From Stichopus chloronotus (Eukaryota; Echinodermata; Holothuroidea; Aspidochirotida; Stichopodidae): a stretch of DNA of 64,000 bases. The position numbers were made by a program, and so were the translations under genes. Shown in pieces: positions 22,274 to 33,559 of this stretch. The number at the start of each line of letters is the position of its first letter. Positions within the stretch are counted from its first letter, which is position 1. The stretch covers positions 3,850,397-3,914,396 of the forward strand of contig CM037833.1 of assembly GCA_021234535.1 (NCBI GenBank), written 5' to 3'. The notes below the pieces were generated by a model that worked only from the letters and a program-made list of their open reading frames with translations, was not told the DNA's origin and searched no databases.

Positions 22274-23797
22274 ATGCCTGGTCCCCTGTCCCTCATGACC
22301 CTTAATGTAAATGGCTTGAGGGACAGTCGGAAGCGATCCCGAATTTTCCAATTTTGTAAAGCACTGGGAGTAGACTTCGCTTTCCTCCAGGAGACTCACA
22401 TTGTAAATGAGGACGAAGTCTCCTCCTGGTCTTATGAATGCGGTGGGGCTTTGCATGCTTCCTTTGGATCTACGTCGTCGTGTGGCTCTATTATTTTAGT
22501 TTCGCCAAGATGGGCTTCCCTGGTTGGAAAAGTTGATCGTGATCATGAAGGCCGGTTGGTATGCATCACAATAAAACATCCTTGTGGGGGCTTCTGCCTT
22601 TGTAATATTTATGCACCCAATCGGCCTTCAGACAGGAGGAACTTTTTCACTGCCCTACCTTCCTTCGTTCCTGGCTGTACCCCTTGTATCCTGGCTGGAG
22701 ACTTTAACTGTGTCCCTGACACACGGTTCGACCGAATGTCCTCGAGCGCATCGTCGAGCTGTGATGTCGGTATGGCGGAATTGGACATGTTTATCAAAAA
22801 GCAGGACATGGTAGACGTTTGGAGAGTGCAACATCCCGGCTTAGTCATGTTCACTTGGCATCGCCCTGATGGTTCGGATGCCTCAAGGTTGGACCGGGTG
22901 TACTCTCCACCTGCGCTGTCACCGAGTTCCTGTGAAATTGTGACATGTCCGATTTCGGACCATGATGCAGTTACTGTCTCCTTTCAACCTCCAGTGTCAT
23001 GGCCAGTAGGGAAGGGGTTCTGGAAAATGAACACGGATGTCCTAATGGAGGATGATTATAGCAAACAGTTTAAGGCCAGTTACGAAGGGTGGCGAACATT
23101 GAAGCCGGCCTTTTCATCGGTTTTGGAGTGGTGGGACGATGTGAAGTCCCGCATCAAACGTTTTACAGTCGAGTACTGTGTAGCAAGAGCTCGTCGAAGA
23201 AGGGAGGAGTTTCTCTCGCTCTGCTCTAGGGAGAGGGAAGGGGACTCCTCCGCACTTCACGCAATCCAGCAGTTTCTTGACAAGAAACTACACGGGGCTC
23301 GTGTTCGTGCTCGTGTGCTTTGCGTGGAGGCGGAGGAAAAACCAACTATCATGTTTTACCGGGACGTCACGAAGTATGCCATTGACAGGCGCGTAAGGGC
23401 AGTCCGTGACGCCCATGGCGTAGTACAGAAGGACCCTCTCGACATCGTAGAAGTATTTAAAAACTTCTATGAGCAGCTATATACTAGAGCAGATGTCGAT
23501 GAGGGCCTTCAACAGTCCCTGTTAAATAATATCGTCTGGACCCCTTCGGAAGATCAGAACGATGAACTTGGTTCTCCCTTGACAGTCGACGAGCTCTGGA
23601 GGGCGGTGGCGAAGATGAAAGCCGGTAAAGCCCCTGGGTCTGACGGTATTCCGGTGGAATTTTATAAACGCTTCTGGAGTACTGTTGGACCCGATCTGCG
23701 TGATGTATTCGTCTCCGCCTCCCTTACTGGCTCATTGAGTCCTTCGCAGCGCACAGGGTGTGATAACTTTGTTGTCAAAGTCGGGGGATCCCCTTGA
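22274..23797 (+). pseudogene. LINE ORF2, endonuclease and RT start
   Basis: The first 507 codons of ORF2. Residues 1-230 form an endonuclease/exonuclease/phosphatase fold, with all main motifs visible: LNVNGLRD near residue 10, FLQETH near 37, IYAPN, LAGDFNCV near 140, RLDRVYSP near 209 and CPISDHDAV near 223. It would nick target DNA to prime reverse transcription. After a helical linker, KMKAGKAPGSDGIPVEFYK marks the start of the reverse transcriptase. A one-base insertion near 23760 throws the frame and the reading ends in unrelated residues; the continuation starts in the next frame. The ATG at 22274 is chosen because it immediately precedes the conserved N-terminus. Confidence 0.9.
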
Positions 23798-25493
23798 ACC
23801 GAAAAACAAGCGGCCAATCACCCTGTTAAACGTGGACTACAAGATCCTGGCAAAAGCCCTTTGCAACAGGCTCGGCACAGTTATGCCGGATCTTGTTGGG
23901 CCTTTTCAGACATGTGCGGTGCGGGGACGCAGTGTTCAGCAGAACCTCTGGTTGATGCGGGACTTAGTTGAATATGTTATGGACCGTGACCTTCCATGTG
24001 CACTTGTCTCCCTCGATCAGGAGAAGGCCTTCGACATGGTTGATCACAGTTTTCTCCTCCGGGTATTGATGAAGTTTCATTTAGACCCAGCCTTTGTTAA
24101 ATGGGTCACGTTACTTTATAAGAACGTAAATGGTTGTGTTATTGTAAATGGTTTTTCATCGGACACCTTCAGAGTCCAGCGCGGGGTGCGGCAGGGGTGT
24201 CCACTATCACCTCTCCTCTATGTATTGTTCAGTGAATCCCTTGTAAGAGCGTTTCAAGTAGACCCTTTGTTCCGACCGTTTAGTATACCAGGTGGAGCTG
24301 AGGTCAAGTGTCTGCAGTACGCTAATGACGTCACTTGTGTAGTCTCCGACCTAGCTTCCTTCAGGGCCCTTTCTGACACGCTGGCTGCCTTTCAAAGGGC
24401 AACAGGTGCCAGACTGAACCCAACAAAGACCAAAGGACTTCGTCTAGGTAGGTGGCGATATAAACAACTGCCATTCGCGGCATCGTGGGTGGATGTCGCA
24501 TTAAAAATTAATGGTATATGGTTTGGTTATGGGTCGCCGCAGTCACTTACCTGGAACGAGAAAGTGGACCTGGTGGAGGCTAGGTTAAAGAACTTCAGGG
24601 ATCGCTACATTAGCCTGTTGGGGAAGGTTACTGTTATCAATCGTTTCATTTACCCTCTCTTGTGGTACCCGGGCACTGTGCTGGTTGCTCCAGATAGTGT
24701 CCTGGCTCGACTCGAGAGGGCCGTATTTAGTTTTTTATGGTTAGGGAAGACGGAGTTGGTGAAAAGAAGGGTAGTGTATCAGGACCTTAGGAGTGGGGGA
24801 TTGGGCCTTGTGCATTTTCCTTCCAAGCTCCGTTTTCTCCTGACCAAATGTGTTTATAGTGCTGTTGACAGCAGCATGCCGTTTGCGTATTTTGTTCGTT
24901 ATTGGGGAGGGCTTTCATTCCGCCGTTTTTTCCCCTCCCTGTTTAGCAACAGTGCTCCCCACAGCTGGAGGCCCACTGGGGCCTATGGCCACATGAAGGA
25001 CACTCTCCGTATTATGTCGTCTGTTGGGGATGTCTCGCGATCTAGTGCGGGGGCCCTCTATCGGGCTATTTTTGATGAACTGGTTGGCCAGGCCCATCCC
25101 ATCGGCTATGCCTCGGGGCCGGAAGTGTGGAGTGTGGTTCATAGCAGGTTACTTGACTTTCGCCGGCGAGACTTGTTGTGGCGTATCGCACACGACGCCA
25201 TTGTGACCAATTTCAAGCGCTTTCAGTGGCGTCTTGGAGATGGTCTTTGCCCCCGTACTGGATGTGCGAAGTGGGAGAGTGTTCCACATGTGTTTTGGCA
25301 GTGTGACTTTGTGGCCCTCCTCTGGGAATGGTTTCAAGCCCTGACTGATCGCCTCACGTTTTGTAACACGTGGGCGGTCAGTCAGGGCTACGTTTTGTAT
25401 GGTCTCTCTCCTCCGTTGTGCAACACAAGTGTTCGAGATACTCACCTTTGTATCGGCCTCCATAAAGCTGGCCGTATGGAGAGACCGTTGTAA
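23760..25493 (+). pseudogene. LINE ORF2, reverse transcriptase and C-terminus
   Basis: Continuation of ORF2. Reverse transcriptase motifs in order are KRPITLLNVDYKILAKAL, VSLDQEKAFDMVDHSFL with the first catalytic aspartate, RGVRQGCPLSPLLYVLFSE and YANDVTC. The last box should be Y-A-D-D. A single G-to-A change at about 24323 has replaced its first aspartate with asparagine, which should abolish polymerase activity. Later blocks include FLWLGKTELVKRRVVYQDL, GGLGLVHFPSK and a zinc cluster CPRTGCAKWESVPHVFWQC near residue 500. Around 25430 the frame is lost again and the last 20 residues are out of frame. Confidence 0.9.
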
Positions 25494-25665
25494 TATTGTT
25501 TTTAGGGGAGAGGGGCGGTCTGCGGACGTCGTCTTGGCATCGGTGAGGGCGGAGGTTAGGTTGAGGGTTGAGTCAGACTTCACTCGTTTGTCCAGGTCGA
25601 CGTTTGGCAGAAGGTGGGGACCACTTGCATCGGTGCGGGCGGACCAGGTGGTATTGAACTTGTAA
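25399..25665 (+). pseudogene. LINE ORF2, extreme C-terminus after second frameshift
   Basis: Only the part from about 25430 is genuine. It reads VFEILTFVSASIKLAVWRDR then NIVFRGEGRSADVVLASVRA, matching the ends of Tx1/L1 ORF2 proteins, and stops at 25665. The minus-strand copies at 12.2 and 34.8 kb cover the same region and allow the frame to be checked. The ATG at 25399 is a chance start. No separate function is implied. Confidence 0.8.
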
Positions 25666-25807
25666 TTTTGGGGGATCCTGTACATATGTATATATACTGT
25701 ATCTGTGTGGTTCTATTACTGTAAAGAACATAATCTTCTGTCTCATTTGGTAGTTTGTAAATAGTTCTCGTGTTTGCTTTTCCTGTGCCGGTTTGATGCA
25801 CTTAAAA
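25666..25807 (+). other. LINE 3' untranslated region
   Basis: Carries the word ATTACTGTAAAGAACATAA and TTTGCTTTTCCTGTGCCGG, shared with the tails at 12.2, 28.8 and 32.7 kb. In the long copy it ends shortly after the GGTTTGA word, in TTAAAA before the target duplication. The other copies continue for another 40-60 bases (for example TGCTTTTGTTTCTATACCG near 28855), so this copy has lost part of its 3' end. Confidence 0.75.
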
Positions 25808-25827
25808 AGTCCCTTTGATGTGTCACC
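25808..25827 (+). repeat. Target-site duplication, right copy
   Basis: Identical over 20 bases to 21678-21697, immediately after the A run that ends the LINE. Confidence 0.95.
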
Positions 25828-26208
25828 ATTTCAAATGTCAGTATTCGGCAAACCTCTTGAAGTCCAGAGTAGCCAACCCCAATATTTCGCATTGCGGTCA
25901 CCGTGCTGCTGTTGATGTCATGGTGCTTTCGCTTAGCCGCAGTAGGAGATGCTGTTGTCGACATTATGTCCGATTCATAAGCAGTGCAATGTATCACAAA
26001 GTCCATGCCTGTTTTACAACTGGAAGGTGACTTCATTCCTAGCACACATTGGGCAAGAAAGGCATGATATGACCTCAGTCAGTGACTTCTCACGAAAAAG
26101 GATATATCCATGTCCCTCTTCCTCCAAAGATGATGTTTCCATCTCAAAACTGTCAATCTTCTGCTTCGATGCTGACGTTGCTGAATCCTGGCTGCTTGTA
26201 GTCGGCAT
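25828..26208 (-). pseudogene. Mutator-like transposase N-terminal domain
   Basis: The minus strand from 26208 reads SLTEVISCLSCPMCARNEVT, then GMDFVIHCTAYESDIMSTTA, then DINSSTVTAMRNIGVGYSGL and QEVCRIL. The pattern 'CPxC...C...TS...N...AMRxIGxGYxGLxxxC' is the N-terminal module of Mutator-type transposases found in many marine invertebrates. In nearby frames the module spans 26208 to about 25850 and is interrupted by one stop near 26015. The gene's direction points into the LINE insertion, so its downstream part, if it survives, lies before 21678. The DDE core is not visible. A domesticated derivative cannot be excluded. Confidence 0.6.
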
Positions 26209-28777
26209 GTTGAACCTGCTACCTGTAGCTGTTTATTGAAAGGAAAAATCCAAAGGTCTGCAACAACGATTGCAACTCTCTAACTCTGAAACTATAATAA
26301 CTCCCATGTGAAGTTCCTAAGACAAAAAAAAAATAGAACTGAAATATAAGGAAGGGGAGGATGGAAGGAGGTTATAAACATTACTCCTGAGTGAGAACTC
26401 TTAAGATGTCGGGTACAAAAATAAACGTTCATGTACAAGACAACTATTGTCCTCCTCTATATGATTACACAGAATTTGACTCGTTTTTCGAAATTGTTCA
26501 CATGTTTTGAGGTTATCTTGATCATATTTGTTAGTTATAACTCATTGTACGATACCGGTGGGGAATTGTAGTGAAATAATTGTGAAAATTACTTGTCTTT
26601 TATTAGCTCTTCTTTGGTAGCGATTGACTCAAGTTTCCTTCATAACAATTGTGTTGTGCACTGCTACCTTCATTGTCTCCGGATTACTCGATCCACACAA
26701 CACCAATAAAAAAGACGCATAACAGAATATTATTGCAAAGTTTTATTTCTTTTACTAAATGCCTTCATTGTTATGGTCACAATATCCGTTAGGTGATCGA
26801 CTCATTATTACCCCAGTATGCTATACTCACCAGTTTGTGTGTCAGTCATAATCGGCGTAACGTTTTGCCTTCGTTCAGTCTGTCGTAAGTTGACTGGAAG
26901 ACTGCAGGTTTTTTCTCAAAGTTTTCTTCTATATTTTCTTCTTTCCAAACATTTCATGCTTCCTGGCCTCCTTTCTTGGCATTTTGTGGTGATTGTTTTG
27001 ATGAAACGTAATTTAGAAATATAGTAGTGATCTGATGGGTTACGCTGACAGTATCAGTGCAATAACATCTGTATACTGACTTGTTTACAGTCTTTGCATG
27101 GCATACCCGGAAGTAGTAGCAGCTAATGTATAATAGCGTCTCTGAGTGGTCAGTATCCACTCTACTGTTCATTTCAACATAAAAATTACATTCCGTCATT
27201 TTATGTCTCATTCTGAATAAAAGCTCATATTGATGCCAAAATTCTTTCAAAATCTAAACTTTTTCAGGATGCCTGTATATGCAATGTGAAGATGAAATAT
27301 TGAGGGCTGCAAAAAAAGCAAAAATTCGACTTTTCCTTTTTCTTTTGTTTTGAAGGCAGAGAACCCCCTTAATCACCAAATCACTAAATTGTAGGGTGTT
27401 GGAGAATTAAATGTGCTTTTTTTCTGCAGTATTAAAAAGTAACATTTTGCAGGGTTGAAGCAGAGAAGAGTGGCATTTACTCGTGTCAGTATTAATTTTA
27501 CTTCTTTAAGTGTTTAGAGTTTGTGTGCTAAGTTAATCATCAAATCACTTAATTGTAGAGGGTTAGAAAATTAAATGTACTTTGTTCTTCAGTATTAAAC
27601 TCTTGCAGTGAAAATTTTGGAGAGTTTGGAAGTTACATGTTTGGTTTGTGTGCTTACAACCTTTTTTAATCATTCAAGTTTAAAGAGTACCTCTGCCTTA
27701 ATAACAGACCACTGACAGAAATATACATGCAATGGGGTCAACATGGAACCAGAGGGCCATTTTACCCTATATCCATGTACCATTTTGCCCGCGTAGTGGA
27801 ATAAAAACTGCATTACAGGACCATAGTTTGTACCAGTGTAGCGATTGTGACCTCTACTACGTAAACGACTGGCGTGCTCAGAAAAGCCGTGTTGTTCCAA
27901 GCACCCGCCTAGCCTGCAGGCCTGCACTCAATTTCTTCCAAACCATTCATCGAATGTTTGGCTCAAGTTTAGACTGCCCAGGCGTATTCGTGGTACTTGC
28001 TACTAGCAAGCCTACAGTTAAGGTCTCGTTATGATCTACGGCTAGGCTAGCCCAAACGTTGCAGTATTCATAAGGCTTAACCTATCGTAAAACCTAATTA
28101 GGCCTAATCAAAACAGATTGATAGAGTGGTAAGTAACGTTGGGCCTAGCCAAAGTATGGTTTGGCCTTCGCATGAGATGTAACTGTAGAGGAAAGCTTGC
28201 TATACCGGCTGCACGCGCAGTGAGAAAAAGGCAGAGCAACAAACAGAAGTCGACCGAGGAAACTACATTATGAATTCCTGGACTCCGTGAAACTATTGAA
28301 ATTCAAAGAAATACAAAATGTTTTAGGATACAAATTACATAACCCTTTCCCTTTTATAAGTTCATTTCTTACATACCTCTTTGACCTTATAAGTAACTCC
28401 GACACCCAAACAATTACATTACGCACTGTATACTGCTACTTCTCCATTGCCAGTGAAACAGCTAGGGAGCCTTGTGGGAAAAGGAGTTGCCCACCCCACG
28501 CTTTAATAAGACAACAAATTAGTGCATATGCATGCAGCAATTACGTAACTCACAGGTGACATTTAATTCATACCGTGCAAAATACAACTACAATAGCACT
28601 TTCACTACATGGCCCTTCAAAAATGAAAACATGTTAAACAACATCAAACATTAAATTATGGCCCTTCATGACAACTATGGACTATGAATTGGTCTCTCTT
28701 AAATACTAGAACATCATCAATCCCAACATTTGGTGACTTTGCAACCCACATTCGCGTAACTTGCACATTTTGGAGAT
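26209..28777. other. No recognisable gene; one internal duplication
   Basis: No domain seen. About 27372-27450 and 27533-27605 repeat each other in order: ATCACCAAATCACTAAATTG with GAATTAAATGTGCTTT against ATCATCAAATCACTTAATTG with AAATTAAATGTACTTT, followed by CAGTATTAAA in both. This is an old direct duplication about 160 bases apart. Opposed frames at 27670-27927 and 27732-28034 have no motif. Confidence 0.4.
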
Positions 28778-28880
28778 ACTCATTTGGTAGTGTGTAAATA
28801 GTTTGCGATTTTGCTTTTCCTGGGCCGGTTTGAGTTGTGCTTTTGTTTCTATACCGTTTTTATTCACTTTAAAAGTACTA
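28778..28880 (+). mobile_element. Tx1/L1-like LINE tail fragment
   Basis: Matches the LINE 3' untranslated region at 25748-25795 (CATTTGGTAGT...GTAAATAG...TTTGCTTTTCCTG) and continues with sequence also found, inverted, at 12155-12210. Only the last 100 bases of the element were copied here. It lies directly against the BEL/Pao remnant. Confidence 0.75.
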
Positions 28881-29168
28881 TTTTCGAGATATTCCTTCTT
28901 CCATCTAGACCAGAACACATTCAACATATATTGCAGCTCCGCCAGGAGGCGGAAGTAGGCTCTGCCGAGTTGCATCCCTAACATATCTACATAGCAGCCA
29001 GTACGCTTCTGACTGTCCTTATCTTGCGTTCCCCTGCCTCCCTGAAAATAATCACATCTTGACTGCAATAATTTTTTCTTCACAATTGCATGGTCCATTT
29101 CCTTATGGGTAACCAACAACTCATTTTTGGCTCCTACAAAGTTGGTGCCCCGATCACAACGTAATTGA
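28881..29168 (-). pseudogene. BEL/Pao integrase fragment
   Basis: The minus strand reads SFRALRGPIHQLRCDRGTNF then VGAKNELLVTHKEMDHAIV, followed after an internal loss by LQYMLNVFWSRWKKEYLENS. 'RGxxxxxRxDxGTNFVGAxxEL' contains the second catalytic aspartate of BEL/Pao integrases, and 'FWxRWxKEYL' is their typical C-terminal block. The two are normally about 150 residues apart but here lie about 55 apart, so the middle is deleted. Flanking LTRs were not found. The last codons at the low-coordinate end read into the LINE tail and are not element sequence. Confidence 0.7.
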
Positions 29169-29169
29169 T

Positions 29170-29480
29170 GTATAGGACCCCGCAGAGCTCGAAAACTATG
29201 TGATTATTCATAATTCGCAAATAAAGAACACGATAGACAAACAGTTATTTCCTTGTCTTTCTGAGTGATTATTTCGTGCTTAGTTCGTTCACTATTAAGT
29301 AACAATATGGCGACGATGTAGATATCTCAAAGTGACTACACCACATCCCCCACCGTTGATCGTAACTACTAGGAATAACCAGTTTGCCTGATCTCGTTCG
29401 GTACTTCATGTTAACCTTTGGGATTGTTTTATGTGCCTCGACCATTTTTGGTTTCGACGATAAGAGAAACCTATGCATTC
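29170..29480. other. No recognisable gene
   Basis: No domain or repeat identified. The 69-codon minus frame at 29269-29478 has no motif. Confidence 0.4.
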
Positions 29481-29489
29481 ATGATGGCG

Positions 29490-30075
29490 TGTGTAGGACG
29501 TTTAGTACGTTTCTCAAACTTGGTACACAGATGCTCCTTATGAAGAGGAAGAACCCTATTCTGAAAATACTCAAAACTTGGTACATAGATGCGCCATATT
29601 GAGGGAAAGAGCACTCTTTGTTTTTGATGGAGGTGAAAGGTCATCAGAAGTCAAGCACTGAAAATGTTCTTAACACAATATCTCAAGGTAGAAATGATGG
29701 ATACTTCCCATACTTAGTATGTGAATCGGTTATATCAAGTGGAAGAACGCTATTGTTTTTGGTGGAGGACAAATGTCATCTGAGGTCACCAGAGATCAAT
29801 ACTGAAAATCTTAAACATAATATCTCCAGTTAGGAATCATGGAAACTTTTGGTATGTAATTGAAGCGATGCCTTATTGAGCAAAACTTGCTTACTGTTTT
29901 CCACTGAGGCCAACAATAATTTGAGGTCAAGTTGTGACAACCTAAACATTGAAGGAAGCTTGGACAGATGTCATATTTGATTTTCAGATGCACCTTATTT
30001 GGTGCAGATGCCTATTGATTTTGTTAGAGGTAAAAACTGATTTGGGATCAACATATCCTCACAACATGCAATAAG
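29490..30075 (+). repeat. R1-type AGGTCA module array
   Basis: Degenerate tandem units of about 120-130 bases, each with an ATCTC(C/A)AG...GGAA segment, ATACTTAGTATGTGAAT or similar, TTGTTTTTGGTGGAGG, and a GGTCA pair (near 29631, 29765, 29910). The same modules occur at 33560-33890 and 60940-61330. No coding content is apparent. Confidence 0.6.
29631..29643 (+). promoter_or_regulatory. DR1-like nuclear-receptor motif
   Basis: AGGTGAAAGGTCA: two AGGTCA-type half sites with one base between them, one mismatch to the DR1 consensus. It lies at a fixed place in the R1 module. That it binds a receptor is inference. Confidence 0.35.
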
Positions 30076-32337
30076 CCAGATTCAAAATGCTCATACTGTA
30101 ATTGAATCATCGAAACCACAATGCCTCCTGACCTTCTGGTTCATTTCTCAGGCTGGGAGGTTTGGGTGACTCATCAACCGCCAGTTTTCCTGAAGCATCA
30201 ACTGATTTGGGGCCCTGCGTTTCCTCATTCGAGGAAATATCACTGAAATATCACTTCACCATTAGACTGACTGGATGATTTGTGTTTGATTTATGTGTGT
30301 GGAACTGTTGAAAATGACATACAGCTGTCAGTGAAATTCTTATGCTGGTCAGTCTTTCACAGTGATATTGTTATGCTATTCAAGCTCTTTCATGCATCTT
30401 AACCCTGAAGTAGCTTAAAGAAGACTGCGCAGAAGTTGAAGAATTGTCGTCATCAGCAGGTAGAAAAGTATCCTCAAACTATCCTCAAATCAAATCATTT
30501 GTTTAGTGAAGTCAGAGGAAGTGTTCTCATTTGCATATAATTGTCATCTGCAGCTGCAAAATGCAGAAAAATATACTTAAAATTTAAAATTGGCTGTCTG
30601 CATTAAAAGTTCTGTTGTAGAGTTGTGTCTAAGGAGAGTTGTGTCTGGAAGAGTTATGGCATTTTATGTTGTATAAAGTAGAAGTTGGTTCCTCATATTT
30701 CCTTATTACGGGCTAGATGATTTCTTGTCTACAGTAAGAAACAAACCAACACAGAAATCCTTGGAGGATGTGTACATCAACACACATAAGAGTTGTTTTT
30801 GATGAATACTTCAACAGGTGCCATATAGATAGACCGTTTTTCATCGTACTATGTACGCTTGCTTTTGTTTTAAATGTAAGAGCTCTGTAGGGACTGTTCA
30901 TTCTTCTGCATTGCTTACCATCATTCAACACAAGGAAGAGCGGAAAATGCAGTTCAACGTACCTTGCAAGCAACTTTCTGGAATGTCAACCAGTAAATAG
31001 TTGAAACGTTGACTAACACATAAGAGATAAGCGTGTCAGATGCTGGTACCAACCTTGTCACCATAGGTCATTTTCAATACCTCAAGCTAATTTTATTCCA
31101 CTCAGGTAGGAGACATTGATATGGGTTAAGCTCGAATGCCTGGGATTTTTTTGTAGCTGTATTTCATATGGATGTTAATTGTCTTGACCAGACGTAATAT
31201 GTGTAGTTGAGAAAAGAATGTTTTCTAATTCAGTGACAACGGTGATTTTAGTCCTTTCGATTTATCATTATGAGAAAGAACTCGTCTCATGCATTTTCCT
31301 AATCACTAAGGATACATGAAATTGATATCCCTTCAGAGAGTCAAATGTTTATAAATGCTGCAGTTGATTGTCAAGGCATGGTTACAGCTATTTATGCACG
31401 CATATAATGTAGTACTGAGAATGTCACAGAAATAATCAGGGTTATGTTTTCAGGCTATCACAAAATGAGGAATGGAGATCACAATTACAGGTGCACTGCC
31501 AGTATGCACACTTCTTGTGCTTTTCCTCATCTATCCCAATAACACAGGGTCCAGTCCATCTTTTACCATTTACCTGCCCTGCTTCATGTAGCACAATCCT
31601 GGTCAATCATGTCAAAGGTGTAAGATAAAAGTAATTACCCTTCTGACCAATGAAGAAGAAATTTCACAATTTCTAGCTATCGAAATGGAAAACTGAAAAT
31701 GATGTGAACCATAAATTTCAATTATTGAAAGAGACCCGACTTGAGATCCGCAGGATTAGATGACTCTGCGGGCTCACGAACCAATTTCCTATTCCGACAG
31801 ATAGACGGGTTACAATATGTAGCATCATAAGGGGAAAAATGCTGTATTGTGTGTGTGCTTAACATACTGAACTGGAGGGGCCGTTTTTTGTCATTCCTTG
31901 TAGGTGGGAACCAGCATGGAGGAACTTCTCGGTACAAGTTGAAAAGACAGGAAACAACCTTATCTTTTAGGAATTGGAGACTGTTACTCAGAGATTTCGC
32001 AGTTCCTCATAGTTGCTTGGCAGCAAGCCATTTTGCTAGGTATTCCGAGTATCATAGCAGAAACAGACACTCTCAAGTTCCGCTATGTTTTTTACTATCA
32101 CTACTGACCGTGTCTGCAAGATATTTTTGCTTTCTTGCAGGATGTTGTCTTCAAATTACCAATCAGTTCAAAGTTGACAAAAAGGGTAATTCAACTCAAA
32201 GTGGCTCTAAAAAATCTGGCAGAACCATCGCTGAGAATGAAGTGCAATGACAACCTGACGTTACCCTACAGGAATATTTTCCTTTTTAGAGTTCCTCAGC
32301 TTGTTTCACATGTGATCAAGATGTCAATATCAGTTTT
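30076..32337. other. No recognisable gene
   Basis: AT-rich sequence. The opposed frames at 31722-31937 and 31849-32250 overlap on both strands and neither has a motif, so neither is called. No LTR, inverted repeat or RNA gene was recognised. Confidence 0.4.
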
Positions 32338-33530
32338 TAGCTCATACCATCATGCTGGTGTGAGCTTTTGTGATCACGCAGCGTCTATTTATCTAACCTG
32401 TCTGTCTGTCCACAATTTGTTCCGAATGCTTTAATTCCCACATGGATTTTTCTGAAACTTAGACAATGTTGTGTTGGGTGTTCAACCATTTAGGGTGTTC
32501 AGGAATTTTTGACCCATTTCATGAAATTCTACAAAATGCATCACCTCCTACAGATTATATTCTTCAATGTCACAATGACGCTCAGTTATTGGTCCCGCCA
32601 GGCTGTTCAGGAATTGGTAGTCCAAGATCCCATGTGGGCCCAATATGTGACACAATCTTTTGCTGGTAGTTCATATGGGTGTACAAAAAGTTTGTCTGTG
32701 GTACTCAACTCAAACTGGCTCAGGAAAACAAAAACGCTACCAAATGAAACAAAATTATGTTCCTTACAGTAATCGTAGGATGTTCATGAATTTGTGGTCT
32801 ATGGTTCCATTAGGACGGAATGGGCCATTTTATGGAATTCTGCAGATTGCTTCTCCTACCATTAAAGTGCCCCTTTAAGCTGTCATACTCATCTCAAATA
32901 TCCCTATCACGCATGACTGATAATTGAGTAATGGGACAGTGTCAGTTGGTGTGCTAACTGAAACTATGTATTGCCCTCATGAACTTCAGTCTGCACGAAC
33001 ATATCGATTTTGTGTGGGGTTTCTAGTGACTGATCAAAGTTGAAGTAAGATGGTCCCATTATGAGTCACATGTTAATGTAAAAGAATACTAATGAGTGAG
33101 TAGCTAATGTCTTAAATTGGTTTTGGCAAACTCCTGACCATTCACTTTTCCACATTAGTACCACTTCATATACTCACGGCCAGTACAAAGCAATAAGAAA
33201 AATTTACTTCTCATAATTATTGCATGTGAATAGCAATGCTAATTGTTAGCATTGTTATTTCGTAGTACCCATTTTGATGATGAGGTATGAGTTTCTGCAC
33301 CAATGGTGCTCCAGTTGGTGTTTTGTAGAGGCAATATTTTTGCAAAGTCAAGGTCCTTTTATTGTAAGGTAAGTCGAAGAACATTAAATTAAATTCACAA
33401 ACATTCAGGAAACCAGTGAGATAGTAAAAACTTTTCGTGTGGTCAAATGTGACTTCCTTACAATTTTTATGGTCAGGTGACTGAGCTGTATTATCTTGTC
33501 TTTTTCCATACATCCTGTGGGGTGTCCCTA
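32338..33530 (+). repeat. Dispersed repeat R1, copy A
   Basis: Starts with a near-palindrome AGCTCATACCATCATGCTGG (continuing TGTGAGCT), then TGTCTGTC microsatellite text, then GGGTGTTCAGGAATT, the word TTAAAGTGCCCCTTTAA near 32866, GGACAGTGTCAGTTGGTGTG near 32935 and GGTATGAGTTTCTGCACCAA near 33283. The same words occur in the same order at 59520-61460 and 61500-63120. It contains a 3' LINE fragment at 32695-32775. No open frame is conserved between copies, so it appears non-autonomous. Confidence 0.75.
32695..32775 (-). mobile_element. Tx1/L1-like LINE tail fragment in R1
   Basis: The complement contains ATTACTGTAAGGAACATAAT, CATTTGGTAG, TTTTCCTGAGCCAGTTTGAG, matching the LINE 3' end. Compared with R1 copy B near 59915, R1 sequence breaks at about 32701, so the fragment inserted into R1. 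Confidence 0.75.
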
Positions 33531-33559
33531 ATCAGTCACTCATTTTCCATGACTGATCT

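Larger units (their letters stand above)
21698..25807 (+). mobile_element. Tx1/L1-like LINE, nearly complete
   Basis: A 4.1-kb non-LTR retrotransposon bounded by a 20-bp direct repeat. It starts inside ORF1, in front of a CCHC knuckle, so it is 5'-truncated. It then carries ORF2 with an endonuclease, a reverse transcriptase and a C-terminal zinc cluster, and a 3' untranslated region of about 140 bases ending in a short A run. The clade assignment rests on the EEP endonuclease plus the ORF2 C-terminus with a 'C-P-x3-C-x7-H-x4-C' pattern and FWLGKTE/GGLGLVHF-type blocks, which match Tx1/L1 elements. Two frameshifts and a changed catalytic box mean this copy cannot move itself. The same family left fragments at 12.2, 28.8, 32.7 and 34.8 kb. 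Confidence 0.9.

Noticed and set aside
25149..25685. 178-codon minus frame over the LINE 3' end
   Set aside because: Antisense of ORF2 C-terminus and its zinc cluster; the plus strand explains the sequence.
29490..30075. CRISPR-like or tRNA array
   Set aside because: The units are long (about 120 bp), degenerate and share AGGTCA text with other R1 copies; there are no short repeats with unique spacers and no cloverleaf.
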